Below, in pieces: positions 9,219 through 18,277 of a stretch of 64,000 nt of DNA. The stretch is from Legionella sp. MW5194. GTDB lineage: Bacteria; Pseudomonadota; Gammaproteobacteria; Legionellales; Legionellaceae. Position numbers and translations under genes: made by a program. The number at the start of each line of letters is the position of its first letter. Position 1 is the stretch's first letter. Location of the stretch: assembly GCF_016864235.1 (NCBI RefSeq), contig NZ_CP045732.1:1674001-1738000 (forward strand). The letters are read 5' to 3'. The notes under the pieces are model-generated. The model worked only from the letters and a program-made list of their open reading frames with translations, made no database searches and had not been told where the DNA came from.

Positions 9219-10418
9219 TCAGGCAACCAGTTGCTCCATGGAAAAAATAGGTAACAGGGTTGCCAATACTATAAATAATACCACAGCGCCCATCAGCAGG
9301 ATAACCAGGGGTTCAAGCAGCGTCAGGGCTGTGTCGATCAGACGTTGCACTTCATTGTCCAGATGCTGGGCAGCGCGTTCCATCATGGTGGCGATCTGGC
9401 CGCTTTTTTCGCCGCTGGCGATTAAGTGAGTGGCCATGGGACTTAAGAAATGCGTTTCCTTTAAGGCCTGGTGAATGGCGGTACCTTCGCGAACGCGAGT
9501 GGTGGCTGCATCAAAGGCGTTACGCATGACAAGATTGGTCACCAGGCTCGCGGAGACGCGCATGGTTTCAAGCACACTGACCCCGGCGGCGAAAAGAATA
9601 CCAAAGGTGTGGATGTAGCGTGCCACATTCACTGAACGAACCAGGTAAGAGCTGACGGGAAGTTTAAGTAAAAGCCGGTGCCAGAGCATGCGGATTTTCA
9701 AGTGCCTAAGGCTTCTCCTAAACGCGATAAAAGCGAGTATTATGGCGCCGGCTACGAGGAGGCCGTAGGCTTTAATAAAATCGCTCATGTTGATTAACAC
9801 TTTTGTCATCGCGGGCAGCGATTGACCGCTTGACGTGAATACTTCAATGATTTTAGGCACAACAAAGGCCAATAGAAAACTGATGATTGCAGCGGAAACC
9901 AGGATCATCAATGTGGGATAAATGAGGGCCTGCTGCACTTTTTGACGGGTTCCCTGCTGATTTTCGGTGTAATCCGCAAGCTTCTCAAGAACAACATCAA
10001 GACGGCCGGTCTGTTCACCGGCGGCCACGGTGGCCCGGTATAGTTCAGGAAATGCCTGGGGGAATTCATTCATAGACTGAGCCAGGCCGTAACCTTCGAG
10101 TACTTTGGAGCGTACGCCAATGATTAAGGCTCTGACTTTATCTTTTTCGGTCTGTTCACTGACGCCACGCAGCGATTCTTCAACCGGAATCCCCGCTGCG
10201 AGCAGGGTGGCCAGCTGGCGGGTAAACAGTGACAAATCCTGAGCAGAAATTTTAGCTGAATGACGGGTTTGTTTCTGCCTGGCCTGCGTCTGGATTTGCA
10301 CCGGAATAAGGCCCTGATCACGCAGCAGTTGCCGGGCATGGCGTTCCGAATCGGCCTCAATAATGCCTTTATTGGTCCCTCCGGATTTGGTTAAAGCCTG
10401 ATATTGATAAGCGCCCAT
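9219..10418 (-). CDS. gspF: Type II secretion inner-membrane platform protein GspF (LspF)
   Basis: About 399 residues from MGAYQYQALTKSGG, the normal start of GspF; the frame is open 8 codons further but that extension is not typical. Two T2SF domains are visible, with cytoplasmic parts (FTRQLATLLAAGIPVEESLR and the second-domain IHTFGILFAAGVSVLETMRV) and about three membrane helices ending LLPIFSMEQLVA. It anchors the GspE ATPase to the pseudopilus. It is first in the gspF-K run. GspC, D, E, L, M and PilD are not in the window, as expected for Legionella, where lsp genes are split over several loci. Confidence 0.93.
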   Translation of the reverse strand: MGAYQYQALTKSGGTNKGIIEADSERHARQLLRDQGLIPVQIQTQARQKQTRHSAKISAQDLSLFTRQLATLLAAGIPVEESLRGVSEQTEKDKVRALIIGVRSKVLEGYGLAQSMNEFPQAFPELYRATVAAGEQTGRLDVVLEKLADYTENQQGTRQKVQQALIYPTLMILVSAAIISFLLAFVVPKIIEVFTSSGQSLPAMTKVLINMSDFIKAYGLLVAGAIILAFIAFRRSLRHLKIRMLWHRLLLKLPVSSYLVRSVNVARYIHTFGILFAAGVSVLETMRVSASLVTNLVMRNAFDAATTRVREGTAIHQALKETHFLSPMATHLIASGEKSGQIATMMERAAQHLDNEVQRLIDTALTLLEPLVILLMGAVVLFIVLATLLPIFSMEQLVA

Positions 10419-10515
10419 GATCACCACAAAAGAATACGTCAAAGCAGTTTAATCTATTGGGTTTAATCTGTCACTGCGGTACACTTTTGGCTTGAAGTCA
10501 ATCCTGGAGAAAATA

Positions 10516-11925
10516 ATGGGCGATAATTTGATTTTAAAGGCAATAAAAGAACACGATGCTAAATTTATTGACCTTCGTTTCACGGATACGCGCGGCAAAG
10601 AACAACACATTACGCTTCCAGTATCGGCCATTGATGATGATTTCATAGAAAATGGCAAAATGTTTGATGGCTCCTCCATCAAGGGTTGGCAAAAAATACA
10701 TCAATCCGATTTGGCGTTGATGCCTGATCTGGACACCATACTTCCCGATCCATTCTATCAGGACAGCACCCTTATTGTCCGTTGCAATGTGGTTGATCCA
10801 CAGACCATGTTGGGGTATGACCGCGATCCGCGCTCCTTGGCGATGCGTGCTGAAAAATATTTAATCTCGACCCGTATTGCGGATGCCGCTTACATCGGGC
10901 CTGAGCCTGAATTTTTCCTTTTTGATGATGTCCGCTGGGAAACATCCATGAGCGGTTCATTCTATAAAATTGACTCTTCCGAAGCCCAATGGAATTCCGG
11001 CAAAGTGTTTGAGGGTGGCAACATCGGTCATCGTCCAAGCATCAAAGGGGGCTATTTCCCGGTACCTCCGGTGGATTCTTCACAAGATATCCGCTCAGCC
11101 ATCTGTTTAACGCTTGAAGCCCTGGGCATTCCGGTTGAGGCGCATCATCATGAAGTGGCGACCGGCAACCAGTGTGAAGTGGCGACAAAGTTTGACACGG
11201 TTACCCGCAAAGCGGATCAATTGCAGGTTTTAAAATACGTTATTCACAATGTGGCGCATAATTACGGCAAGACAGCCACTTTTATGCCCAAGCCTTTGGT
11301 AGGTGATAATGGCAGCGGCATGCACTGTCACATGTCCCTTGCCAAAGACGGTGTTAACCTGTTTGCGGGTGAGCAATATGCGGGCTTATCTGAAACAGCG
11401 TTGTTTTTTATTGGGGGAATTATAAAGCATGCCCGCGCCTTGAATGCGTTCACCAACCCCTCAACCAATAGCTACAAGCGTCTGGTTCCTGGTTTTGAGG
11501 CTCCCGTCCTGTTGGCTTATTCCGCCCGTAACCGCTCAGCGGCCATCCGTATCCCTCATGTGAATAATCCCAAGGGACGCCGTATCGAAGTCCGCTTCCC
11601 CGATCCAACAGCCAACCCATACCTGGCTTTCTCGGCAATGATGATGGCCGGTATTGATGGTATTCAGAAAAAAATTCACCCTGGCCAACCCATGGACAAA
11701 GATCTGTATGATTTACCGCCCGAAGAGTTGGTGGATATTCCTACCGTATGCGGTTCATTAGAGCAAGCCGTCGACTACCTGCGCCAGGATCATGAGTTTC
11801 TGTTGCAGGGGGATGTGTTCAGTCGTGATTTTATCACTAGCTACATTCAATTGCGGGAAGCTGAAATTTCTCAGGTAAGGAGCCTGGTTCATCCGTTTGA
11901 ATTTGAGCTTTATTACAGTTTATAA
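10516..11925 (+). CDS. glnA: Glutamine synthetase, type I
   Basis: Makes glutamine from glutamate, ammonia and ATP as a dodecamer. About 469 residues from [14 protein letters not shown], matching the usual GS-I-beta length; a TGGAG site lies 7 bases before this ATG, so I do not use the ATG-less extension from 10492. Motifs: [10 protein letters not shown], the ATP-binding [23 protein letters not shown], and the adenylylation loop [10 protein letters not shown] with Tyr398. The Tyr implies control by GlnE/GlnB adenylylation. No ntrBC genes follow; a DUF4124 gene does. Confidence 0.97.
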   Translation: MGDNLILKAIKEHDAKFIDLRFTDTRGKEQHITLPVSAIDDDFIENGKMFDGSSIKGWQKIHQSDLALMPDLDTILPDPFYQDSTLIVRCNVVDPQTMLGYDRDPRSLAMRAEKYLISTRIADAAYIGPEPEFFLFDDVRWETSMSGSFYKIDSSEAQWNSGKVFEGGNIGHRPSIKGGYFPVPPVDSSQDIRSAICLTLEALGIPVEAHHHEVATGNQCEVATKFDTVTRKADQLQVLKYVIHNVAHNYGKTATFMPKPLVGDNGSGMHCHMSLAKDGVNLFAGEQYAGLSETALFFIGGIIKHARALNAFTNPSTNSYKRLVPGFEAPVLLAYSARNRSAAIRIPHVNNPKGRRIEVRFPDPTANPYLAFSAMMMAGIDGIQKKIHPGQPMDKDLYDLPPEELVDIPTVCGSLEQAVDYLRQDHEFLLQGDVFSRDFITSYIQLREAEISQVRSLVHPFEFELYYSL

Positions 11926-11946
11926 GGAAATGAATAAGGAAATGCG

Positions 11947-12498
11947 ATGCGAACATTCGGCTATTTAATTTGCATGATTTTGGCTGTGGGGTCTTTACAT
12001 GCCGAGATTTACAAATGGACTGACAGTGAGGGGAATGTCCATTTCAGTGATCAACCCCATCAAGGTTCTGAAGAAATTAATTTGCCCGCATCGCAGACCT
12101 TTACACCGCCGGCACAAAACAACACTGCTCTGCCTCCTGCCAAAGCGCAGGAGACTGATGCTGAAAGAGGGTACAAGGTTCTTCGCATTGCTCAACCCAT
12201 TGATGAGGCGACCATTCGTAACAGCCAGGGGTATGTTCCGGTGATTGTAGAAATTTCCCCGGAATTAAAGTCCGGGGATAAGTTACAGATTCTCTATGAT
12301 GGTGAGCCTTTGGGCGAGCCCCAGGCGACCACAGTCTTTGCCCTGAATGATGTGAAGCGCGGTTCCCATACTATCGCGGTACAGGCCGTGGATGAGGAAG
12401 GGAATGTGCTAGGCACCAGTGAAATGATCACCGTCTTCATGCATCGACCCAGAGTGGGCATGGTGCCGCAAACCAAACCTAAAAATACCGCCAACTAA
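11947..12498 (+). CDS. Exported DUF4124-domain protein
   Basis: 183 residues with a signal peptide (MRTFGYLICMILAVGSLHA) immediately followed by a DUF4124 motif (EIYKWTDSEGNVHFSDQP). A Pro/Ala-rich linker and a second beta-rich domain (about 90-165) resembling a small Ig-like fold (GDKLQILYDGEPLGEP, GSHTIAVQAVDEEGN) follow. It lies 21 bases after glnA, a neighbourhood often seen for DUF4124 genes in gammaproteobacteria. Envelope protein of unknown role. Confidence 0.8.
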   Translation: MRTFGYLICMILAVGSLHAEIYKWTDSEGNVHFSDQPHQGSEEINLPASQTFTPPAQNNTALPPAKAQETDAERGYKVLRIAQPIDEATIRNSQGYVPVIVEISPELKSGDKLQILYDGEPLGEPQATTVFALNDVKRGSHTIAVQAVDEEGNVLGTSEMITVFMHRPRVGMVPQTKPKNTAN

Positions 12499-12500
12499 CC

Positions 12501-12528
12501 CTTGAAAAAGGGTGTTTCATCCCTATAT
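12501..12528 (+). promoter_or_regulatory. Candidate sigma-32 heat-shock promoter of htpG
   Basis: CTTGAAA (12501-12507), a 13-base spacer, then CCCTATAT (12521-12528) fit the sigma-32 pattern CTTGAAA-N11-16-CCCCATNT with one mismatch. The start of transcription would fall about 75 bases before the htpG ATG. The -35 element also forms part of a 6-bp hairpin (ACCCTT-GAAA-AAGGGT), so a weak terminator for the upstream gene is an alternative or additional reading. Confidence 0.65.
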
Positions 12529-12611
12529 AGAGCTTATTCGCGATTGGCATGTGGAAACAGGCCAATCGCTTTTTAGTGGACTCAGTTACGACTCAGTGGA
12601 GATTGACAAAG

Positions 12612-14483
12612 ATGGCGCAAAAGCAACAAACAATGGGATTTCAAACCGAAGTCAAACAAATGCTTAATTTGGTTGTGCATTCGCTCTATAGCAACAAAGA
12701 GATTTTCTTAAGGGAGTTAATTTCCAACAGTTCGGATGCACTTGATAAACTTCGTTTCCTTGCCTTGTCCAATTCCTCTCTCTACGAAAATGATTCCGAT
12801 TTACGCATTACTGTTGAATACAACGAAAAATTGAATACCATCACCATTAAAGACAATGGCATCGGCATGAGTTGGGATGAGGCTGTTGAGAATCTTGGAA
12901 CCATTGCCAAATCAGGAACAAAAGAATTTTTAAGCCACATGACCGGTGATAACGCCAAGGATTCCCATTTAATTGGTCAGTTTGGCGTTGGATTTTATTC
13001 CGCCTTTATTGTAGCGGATAAAGTGACAGTCAAAAGCCGCCGTGCTGGCTTAAGTGCTGAGGAAGGGATTGTCTGGGAGTCAAAAGGCGACGGGGAATTT
13101 ACTATTGCTCAGGAAAAACGCAACGAACGCGGCACTGAAATTACGCTCCATCTCAAAGACGAAGAGAACGAATTCCTGAGTGACTGGCGGATTCGCAGCA
13201 TCATCAGCAAATACTCTGATCACATTTGCTGGCCCATTTTAATGAAAAAGATGGCGGATGAAGAAGGGAAAGAAAGCAGTGACTTTGAAACGGTGAACAA
13301 GGCGACCGCGTTATGGACTCAACAAAAATCAGAAATCAGCGACGAAGACTATAAAGCCTTATACAAACACATTTCCCATGATTATCAGGACCCGTTAACC
13401 TGGTCCCATAACCATGTAGAGGGAAAGCAGGATTACATCAGTTTGTTGTACATACCATCGCATGCCCCCTTTGATCTCTGGCAGCATGAGATGAAGCATG
13501 GATTAAAATTGTACGTTAAACGCGTTTTTATTCTCGATGACGCGGCCCAGTTTTTACCACGTTACCTGCGATTTGTGAAAGGGATTATTGATGCCAGTGA
13601 CTTGCCTTTGAACGTTTCGCGAGAAATTCTGCAAGACAATAAACAGGTAGAAGCCATTAAATCGGCTTCTACCAAGCGCGTATTGTCCATGCTTGAGAAA
13701 TTGAGCACCCAGGATCCGGAAGGTTATCAGAAATTCTGGAATGAATTCGGGCTGGTGATGAAAGAAGGACCGGTGGAAGATTTTGCCAACCGTGAAACCA
13801 TTGCCAAACTGTTGCGTTTTACATCCACGCACAGCGATTCTGAAAAGCAGGACGTCACCTTAATGGATTATGTGTCACGCATGAAGGACGGTCAGGATAA
13901 AATCTATTACATTACTGCCTCAAGTTATAATGCAGCCAAACATAGCCCACATCTTGAAATTTTTAAGAAAAAAGGCATCGAAGTGCTGCTGCTGAGTGAT
14001 CGAATTGATGAGTGGCTGGTTGGTTATTTAAGTGAGTTTGAGGGTAAAAAACTGCAATCCATCAGCAAGGGTAAAATTGATCTTGATCAAGAAGAAAGGC
14101 CGGAAGTTAAAGAAAAAGAAGAGTCGTTAGCGCCGATGCTTAAGCACATCAAAGAAGTTCTGGGTGAGCGGGTTAAAGACGTGGCCCTGACCCACCGCCT
14201 CACGGATTCACCAGCCTGTGTAGTGGCGGATGATAAGGACATGGGATTGGAAATGCAGAGAATACTTCAGGCTGCAGGCCAACAGGTGCCCATGACCAAG
14301 CCAATTTTTGAAATTAACCCTGAGCACGCTCTGGTTAAACGCCTGCACAGCCTCAATGATGATGAGCAGTTCGCAGAATGGGTTATTGTACTTTTCGAGC
14401 AGGCCGTTCTTGCCGAAGGTGGGCAACTGGATAATCCAGCCGATTTCGTGAGCCGTGTGAACAAATTATTGGTCATGGCCTAA
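12612..14483 (+). CDS. htpG: Molecular chaperone HtpG (Hsp90)
   Basis: ATP-dependent cytoplasmic chaperone. 623 residues from [18 protein letters not shown], the usual length; an upstream extension to 12549 is open but lacks family support, and GGAG lies 11-12 bases before the chosen ATG. The GHKL ATPase domain shows [31 protein letters not shown] and [13 protein letters not shown]. The middle domain shows the catalytic-arginine region [13 protein letters not shown]. The C-terminus is the dimerisation domain. A sigma-32-like promoter precedes it and a strong terminator follows, so it is probably monocistronic. Confidence 0.97.
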   Translation: MAQKQQTMGFQTEVKQMLNLVVHSLYSNKEIFLRELISNSSDALDKLRFLALSNSSLYENDSDLRITVEYNEKLNTITIKDNGIGMSWDEAVENLGTIAKSGTKEFLSHMTGDNAKDSHLIGQFGVGFYSAFIVADKVTVKSRRAGLSAEEGIVWESKGDGEFTIAQEKRNERGTEITLHLKDEENEFLSDWRIRSIISKYSDHICWPILMKKMADEEGKESSDFETVNKATALWTQQKSEISDEDYKALYKHISHDYQDPLTWSHNHVEGKQDYISLLYIPSHAPFDLWQHEMKHGLKLYVKRVFILDDAAQFLPRYLRFVKGIIDASDLPLNVSREILQDNKQVEAIKSASTKRVLSMLEKLSTQDPEGYQKFWNEFGLVMKEGPVEDFANRETIAKLLRFTSTHSDSEKQDVTLMDYVSRMKDGQDKIYYITASSYNAAKHSPHLEIFKKKGIEVLLLSDRIDEWLVGYLSEFEGKKLQSISKGKIDLDQEERPEVKEKEESLAPMLKHIKEVLGERVKDVALTHRLTDSPACVVADDKDMGLEMQRILQAAGQQVPMTKPIFEINPEHALVKRLHSLNDDEQFAEWVIVLFEQAVLAEGGQLDNPADFVSRVNKLLVMA

Positions 14484-14530
14484 AAACTGTCGGAGCCGGT
14501 GCACAGCTGGCTCCGATATGGTGTGAATAA

Positions 14531-14561
14531 AAAAGGCTCGTTTAACGAGCCTTTTCTTTTT
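14531..14561. terminator. Bidirectional intrinsic terminator between htpG and the fis-like gene
   Basis: A perfect 10-bp stem (AAAAGGCTCG / CGAGCCTTTT) with loop TTTAA is followed by CTTTTT on the plus strand and by T-rich sequence on the minus strand. It serves both convergent genes. A second hairpin without T-run (TCGGAGCC / GGCTCCGA) lies just upstream at about 14490-14516. Confidence 0.9.
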
Positions 14562-14571
14562 GCATTGTTTA

Positions 14572-14868
14572 TTATTCGTCTGTTAAGCGAAAATATTTTG
14601 TACCAAAATAACGCTGTAATTTTTTTCTGATTGTGCCACGACTGATGCCCAGCATTTTGGCGGCTTGCAGTTGATTGCCACGGCGTTTCTCCATGACAGC
14701 TTGTAAAAGAGGGGGTTCAACTTCAGAGAGAATCATGTCATAAAGATCATCAATGTTTTTGCTTTTATTTTCTGCAAGAAAACGTGAGACTAAATTGTAA
14801 ACCAAATCTTGCAAGCCTTGCTCTTGTTTAACACTTTGAGTAGTCGCTTGTGTATCAATGACATTCAT
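14572..14868 (-). CDS. Fis-family DNA-binding regulator
   Basis: 98 residues, the length of Fis. The C-terminal helix-turn-helix (QLQAAKMLGISRGTIRKKLQ) and the preceding dimerisation helices (VEPPLLQAVMEKRRGN) match Fis. Fis bends DNA and regulates growth-phase genes; Legionella carry several Fis paralogues, some of which control effector genes, and which one this is cannot be told here. Unlike enteric fis it is not downstream of dusB: it stands alone, convergent with htpG, with an AT-rich upstream region. Confidence 0.88.
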   Translation of the reverse strand: MNVIDTQATTQSVKQEQGLQDLVYNLVSRFLAENKSKNIDDLYDMILSEVEPPLLQAVMEKRRGNQLQAAKMLGISRGTIRKKLQRYFGTKYFRLTDE

Positions 14869-15096
14869 CGTAACTTCCTTATTTTAGTTAAATCATTATC
14901 CAATTACTTCCGATGTCCTCGAAAGCAAAATTAATTGTACATGAAGGTTAATTGATAATCTAGATTTTAGCGATGGATTACCCGGGCAGAATCAAGGCGA
15001 TTTGCTCTCATTTAATGTTGAAATTGCATGAAGCAATGCTCAACATCCCTCCGGTTTTAGGTTATAGTTTAATTGTCACATCAATAGGGATATATC

Positions 15097-15654
15097 ATGA
15101 CAAATCGAGATAATCTGTCTGCTGACGTTCGTCAGGAACTTCATCGTAATTGGGGTTGGTTACTTGCGCTGGGTATTTTATTTGTACTGCTTGGGGTCAT
15201 TGGCCTTGGGATGCTTGTTGGTCTCACGTTGGCCAGTGTACTCCTCATTGGAATTTTACTGATTGTCGGCGGTGTCATTCAAGTTGTCGATTCCTTCAAA
15301 TGCCGTGGCTGGAAAGCCTTCATATGGCACCTTCTGATTGCGCTTTTTTACATTGTTGCCGGCGGCCTGATGATCTACGATCCCGTCCTTGCTTCCGTAG
15401 TGATTACAGCCATGATTGCCTGGTTGCTTATCGTTATTGGTATAGCGCGTTGCATTATGGCTTTTTCTATTCGAGAGTCGAAAGGCTGGTATTGGTTGTT
15501 ATTGGCAGGAATTGCCGCTTTAATTTTAGGGATTCTGATTTTGGTGCAATGGCCAATGAGCGGCTTCTGGGTAATTGGTTTATTTATCGCGATTGAAATG
15601 TTAATTAATGGGTGGTCTTATATTTTCCTGGCTTTGACAATGCGCAGGATTTAG
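15097..15654 (+). CDS. HdeD/DUF308-family membrane protein
   Basis: 185 residues, nearly all in about six hydrophobic segments arranged as three repeated two-helix units, the DUF308 (HdeD) architecture. Enteric HdeD is linked to acid resistance at high cell density; the molecular activity is unknown. It is monocistronic, divergent from the fis-like gene across a 228-base AT-rich region in which I see no gene. Confidence 0.8.
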   Translation: MTNRDNLSADVRQELHRNWGWLLALGILFVLLGVIGLGMLVGLTLASVLLIGILLIVGGVIQVVDSFKCRGWKAFIWHLLIALFYIVAGGLMIYDPVLASVVITAMIAWLLIVIGIARCIMAFSIRESKGWYWLLLAGIAALILGILILVQWPMSGFWVIGLFIAIEMLINGWSYIFLALTMRRI

Positions 15655-15750
15655 GCTCATTTAAAAGGCTGTCCTCTTAATGTATCCTAATTTAAGAGTA
15701 TGAACATTTTGTTTACTGCTTCCTAAAAACTGTTATTACCCATACCTCTT

Positions 15751-15789
15751 CAGTAGCCGCATGAATCATGCGGCTACTGCGTACGCAGT
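15751..15789. repeat. Perfect 14-bp inverted repeat overlapping a second palindrome
   Basis: CAGTAGCCGCATGA (15751-15764) and its exact complement (15766-15779) are separated by one base. The last bases of this hairpin also start a second palindrome, ACTGCGTACGCAGT (15776-15789). The two structures share ACTG and cannot both form fully. It lies 76 bases before the RTX-like gene in a 210-base gap. It may be a REP-like element or an mRNA structure in the leader; there is no T-run, so a simple terminator is less likely. Confidence 0.6.
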
Positions 15790-15864
15790 TGTTGCGCATT
15801 ATTTAAGCCTGTCTATAATTTAAATAGGTTGTTCAGCAGGGAGGCTTTTTTAGAGGTATTCATC

Positions 15865-17481
15865 ATGGCAATCAAGATTGGCAGTAAAGCTGTCAATGTA
15901 TTAAATGGTGGCGCAGGAAATGATTTCCTGCTTTGTTTTTTTGGTACAAATACGTTGAATGGTGGTGCGGGAAACGACATTCTGTTCGGTGGTTCTGGCA
16001 AGGATACACTTAGAGGCGGCGCGGGATCCGATCGTATTTATGCAGGATCGGGTAACGACACCATCATTCATAATGTGGTTCATGATCAAGGCAAGTTCGA
16101 TATCTATGACGGTGGTCGGGGTATTGACACGCTCATTCTTGAAGTTTCTCAATCCTTTCTGGCACGTGCTGATGTCCAAACTGCGCTCAATGCCGTAACC
16201 AGCAAAGCCTTGCCTGCCGGAACTCAATTCTCTTTTGGAGGGTATGTCCCGGGATGGAATTTGACTATCAAGGGCATTGAAAAACTGGTGATAAAAATAA
16301 AAGAAGTACCGGTTTCTCCGAGCATCGCCATCAACGACGTCATCAACACCCAGGAAGATACACCCTTTGTCATTCCGGCAGCGCAATTGTTGGCGAATGA
16401 CAAAGGGGGTAATGCCATTCTGAGCGTTGCTTACACGGGTTCGGGGAATTTAAGTTTTAGCAATGGTGTTATTACCTATGTGCCTGTGAACAACTACCAC
16501 GGGACGGATACATTCAAATACACTATCGCCAATGGCCTGGGAGGCAAGAGTGTTGCTACAGTAACGCTTCACGTCAACTCCGTTAATGATGAACCCATCG
16601 CTGTTGATGATGGGTTTTCAACCAGCGGAGAACTGATTATTTCAACCAACGACCTTCTGACCAATGACACGGATGCGGATGGCGACAGTTTATCGATTAG
16701 TGATATAACGGGGGGTAATGGCACTATCGAATTATTGCGGGATGCAACGGGTGTGATTACTGGTGTGAAGTATATCCCAACGCCCACTTTTAGCGGACAA
16801 ACAACATTGACCTACACGTTGACGGATGGTCATACTGATGCACAGGGAACAATTCGGATTAATGTGACGTCCTCTAATAATGGCAATTCTGGCGTCGGAA
16901 ATAACGGCAATGGTTCGGGAAATGGAGACAATGGGAGCGGGGACGATGGTTCATCTCCCGGTGGAAGTAATAACAACGGAAATGATGGTTCAGCCACATC
17001 CGGCAGCGGCGTCAGTACTGGCAGTGATGGTTCAGCCACATCCGGCAGCGGCGTCAGTACTGGCAGTGATGGTTCAGCCACATCCGGCAGCGGCGTCAGT
17101 ACTGGCAGCGATGGTTCAGCCACAGCCGGCAGCGGCGTCAGTACTGGCAGCGATGGTTCAGCCACAGCCGGCACTGCGGTGAGCACTGGTAGCGATGCGA
17201 CCACCACAGCCGGCACTGCGGTGAGCACTGGTAGCGATGCGACCGCGACCACTACAGCTGCTACAGCCACAGTCAGTGTATCTGATACCGTTTCCGATTC
17301 CACAGTGGCCACTGCAACGCTGGCAACGAGTACCGACGCAGTGCTTTCTCAGATTATCACAGGCTATGCGGTGACTGATGAGACGCAATGGCAGGCTGGC
17401 AGTTCTCTGGATACGAGCAGCAATGACGAGTTAGGTGTTCTTGGCGTATACACTGTTCATGATGAGTTATGGGCAGGATAA
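15865..17481 (+). CDS. RTX / cadherin-like repeat protein, candidate secreted adhesin
   Basis: About 538 residues from the ATG at 15865 (TTAGAGG upstream; the frame extends 12 codons further without support). Order of parts: four or five RTX nonapeptide calcium-binding repeats (about residues 12-70: LNGGAGND, NTLNGGAGNDILFGGSGKD, GGAGSDRIYAGSGND), a spacer, two cadherin-like/VCBS-type domains (about 150-345, each with an N-D/E-D-T-x-F start and LLANDxxG/LLTNDTDADGD), a Gly/Asn/Ser linker, six 14-residue tandem repeats (about 374-457), then an acidic tail. No N-terminal signal peptide is visible, so type I secretion is likely, but no T1SS genes are in the window. RTX repeats at the N-terminus are unusual. 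Confidence 0.72.
   Translation: MAIKIGSKAVNVLNGGAGNDFLLCFFGTNTLNGGAGNDILFGGSGKDTLRGGAGSDRIYAGSGNDTIIHNVVHDQGKFDIYDGGRGIDTLILEVSQSFLARADVQTALNAVTSKALPAGTQFSFGGYVPGWNLTIKGIEKLVIKIKEVPVSPSIAINDVINTQEDTPFVIPAAQLLANDKGGNAILSVAYTGSGNLSFSNGVITYVPVNNYHGTDTFKYTIANGLGGKSVATVTLHVNSVNDEPIAVDDGFSTSGELIISTNDLLTNDTDADGDSLSISDITGGNGTIELLRDATGVITGVKYIPTPTFSGQTTLTYTLTDGHTDAQGTIRINVTSSNNGNSGVGNNGNGSGNGDNGSGDDGSSPGGSNNNGNDGSATSGSGVSTGSDGSATSGSGVSTGSDGSATSGSGVSTGSDGSATAGSGVSTGSDGSATAGTAVSTGSDATTTAGTAVSTGSDATATTTAATATVSVSDTVSDSTVATATLATSTDAVLSQIITGYAVTDETQWQAGSSLDTSSNDELGVLGVYTVHDELWAG
16984..17235 (+). repeat. 42-bp in-frame tandem repeat, six copies
   Basis: Copies start at 16984, 17026, 17068, 17110, 17152 and 17194. 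Copies 1 and 2 are identical, copy 3 differs in its last base, copy 4 in one more, and copies 5-6 have drifted. Each encodes a 14-residue unit of the form GSDGSATSGSGVST. The gradient of identity suggests recent expansion at the 5' side. Copy number probably varies between strains. Confidence 0.92.
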
Positions 17482-17507
17482 ATCGGTTAATCAGGTATTG
17501 GGGACAT

Positions 17508-17535
17508 GGGTGTCTAAAGAGGGGTTTAGACACCC
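17508..17535. terminator. Hairpin between convergent genes
   Basis: A perfect 11-bp stem, GGGTGTCTAAA (17508-17518) and its complement (17525-17535), with a 6-base loop. No T-run follows on either strand. It sits between the 3' ends of the RTX-like gene and the minus-strand exported-protein gene. Confidence 0.5.
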
Positions 17536-17557
17536 GAGGCTTATCAAAAATCAGAAA

Positions 17558-18088
17558 TTATTGCTTGGTATAGACACAAAAAACGTCTTCCTTGCCTTCC
17601 GGAGATTGCGAAGTGAGCGTCATTGACAGTTGATTGTCTTTAACCGCCAGGGTGCCTTCTTCATAGCCCATCATATTGAAATCAAGTGCGGGTGAGCGCA
17701 AAACATACACCACTTTCAACAACAGCGCTGAATAATCCTGTTGCCATTCCAGGATGGTGTGCATAAAAACAGTAGCTGTCTGCTCGGAAAGAGCATGTGT
17801 TTCTAATGTTTCGGTTGAGAAGTGCAAGCCATCGATGGTCAAGCCAAAATCATCATTGGCGATAACCAGTGTATCCTTGTCCTCGTCGTTGTCGCACTGG
17901 CCCACCCAGGTTCCAGCAAAGTCAGCGAAGTGTTTGTCGCCTTCGTTGTCCCTGACCTGTTGAACGGATTTTAAGGATTTTTGAACGGGTGCTGGAATAA
18001 ATTTGTGGAAAAAAGTTGCAGAAAATAATGGATTACAAATGACCAAACCGCCTGCAATCAGCATTGTAGTAAAAGACTTCTTGCCCAT
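17558..18088 (-). CDS. Small exported protein, unknown function
   Basis: 176 residues from the ATG at 18088, which has a strong AAGGGAG ribosome site; the frame is open 10 codons further upstream without such a site. N-terminal signal peptide (MGKKSFTTMLIAGGLVICNP). The mature part has GTWVGQCDND, two Cys residues that could form a disulfide (GQCDN and the C-terminal VFCVYTKQ), and beta-rich sequence resembling small lipocalin-like folds, but I do not recognise a family. With the Gsp system nearby it could be a type II substrate; that is inference only. Confidence 0.6.
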   Translation of the reverse strand: MGKKSFTTMLIAGGLVICNPLFSATFFHKFIPAPVQKSLKSVQQVRDNEGDKHFADFAGTWVGQCDNDEDKDTLVIANDDFGLTIDGLHFSTETLETHALSEQTATVFMHTILEWQQDYSALLLKVVYVLRSPALDFNMMGYEEGTLAVKDNQLSMTLTSQSPEGKEDVFCVYTKQ

Positions 18089-18277
18089 AACGACTCCCTT
18101 GGTTATTTTGCCAAGCATTTTGGCAAAATTGATTTTTATTGTGAATATTCAATAAGTTATAGCGGAACAACTCAAAGTGGTCCGCCTGGAATGCCATTGT
18201 CAGGCGGTTGATTTAATCCCTGGTTTGGTGATTTGTTGTAAACGATTTAAACTGAACGTACGGGGGTATGCAAGGCA

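Noticed and set aside
10443-10515. Sigma-54 promoter or NtrC site before glnA
   Set aside because: No TGGCAC-N5-TTGC match or TGCACC dyad is visible in this short region.
16984-17235. Possible CRISPR-like array
   Set aside because: The units are directly adjacent without unique spacers and form an in-frame coding repeat.
16830-17312. 160-codon minus-strand frame made of Pro/Val/Leu repeats opposite the RTX-like gene
   Set aside because: It is only the antisense shadow of the 42-bp repeat; no start signal and a biased, repeat-made composition.
18182-18207. CCGCCTG/CAGGCGG hairpin upstream of the LuxR gene as a lux box
   Set aside because: The 12-base loop makes it a stem-loop, not the roughly 20-bp compact dyad of a lux box; it may be an upstream terminator or nothing.
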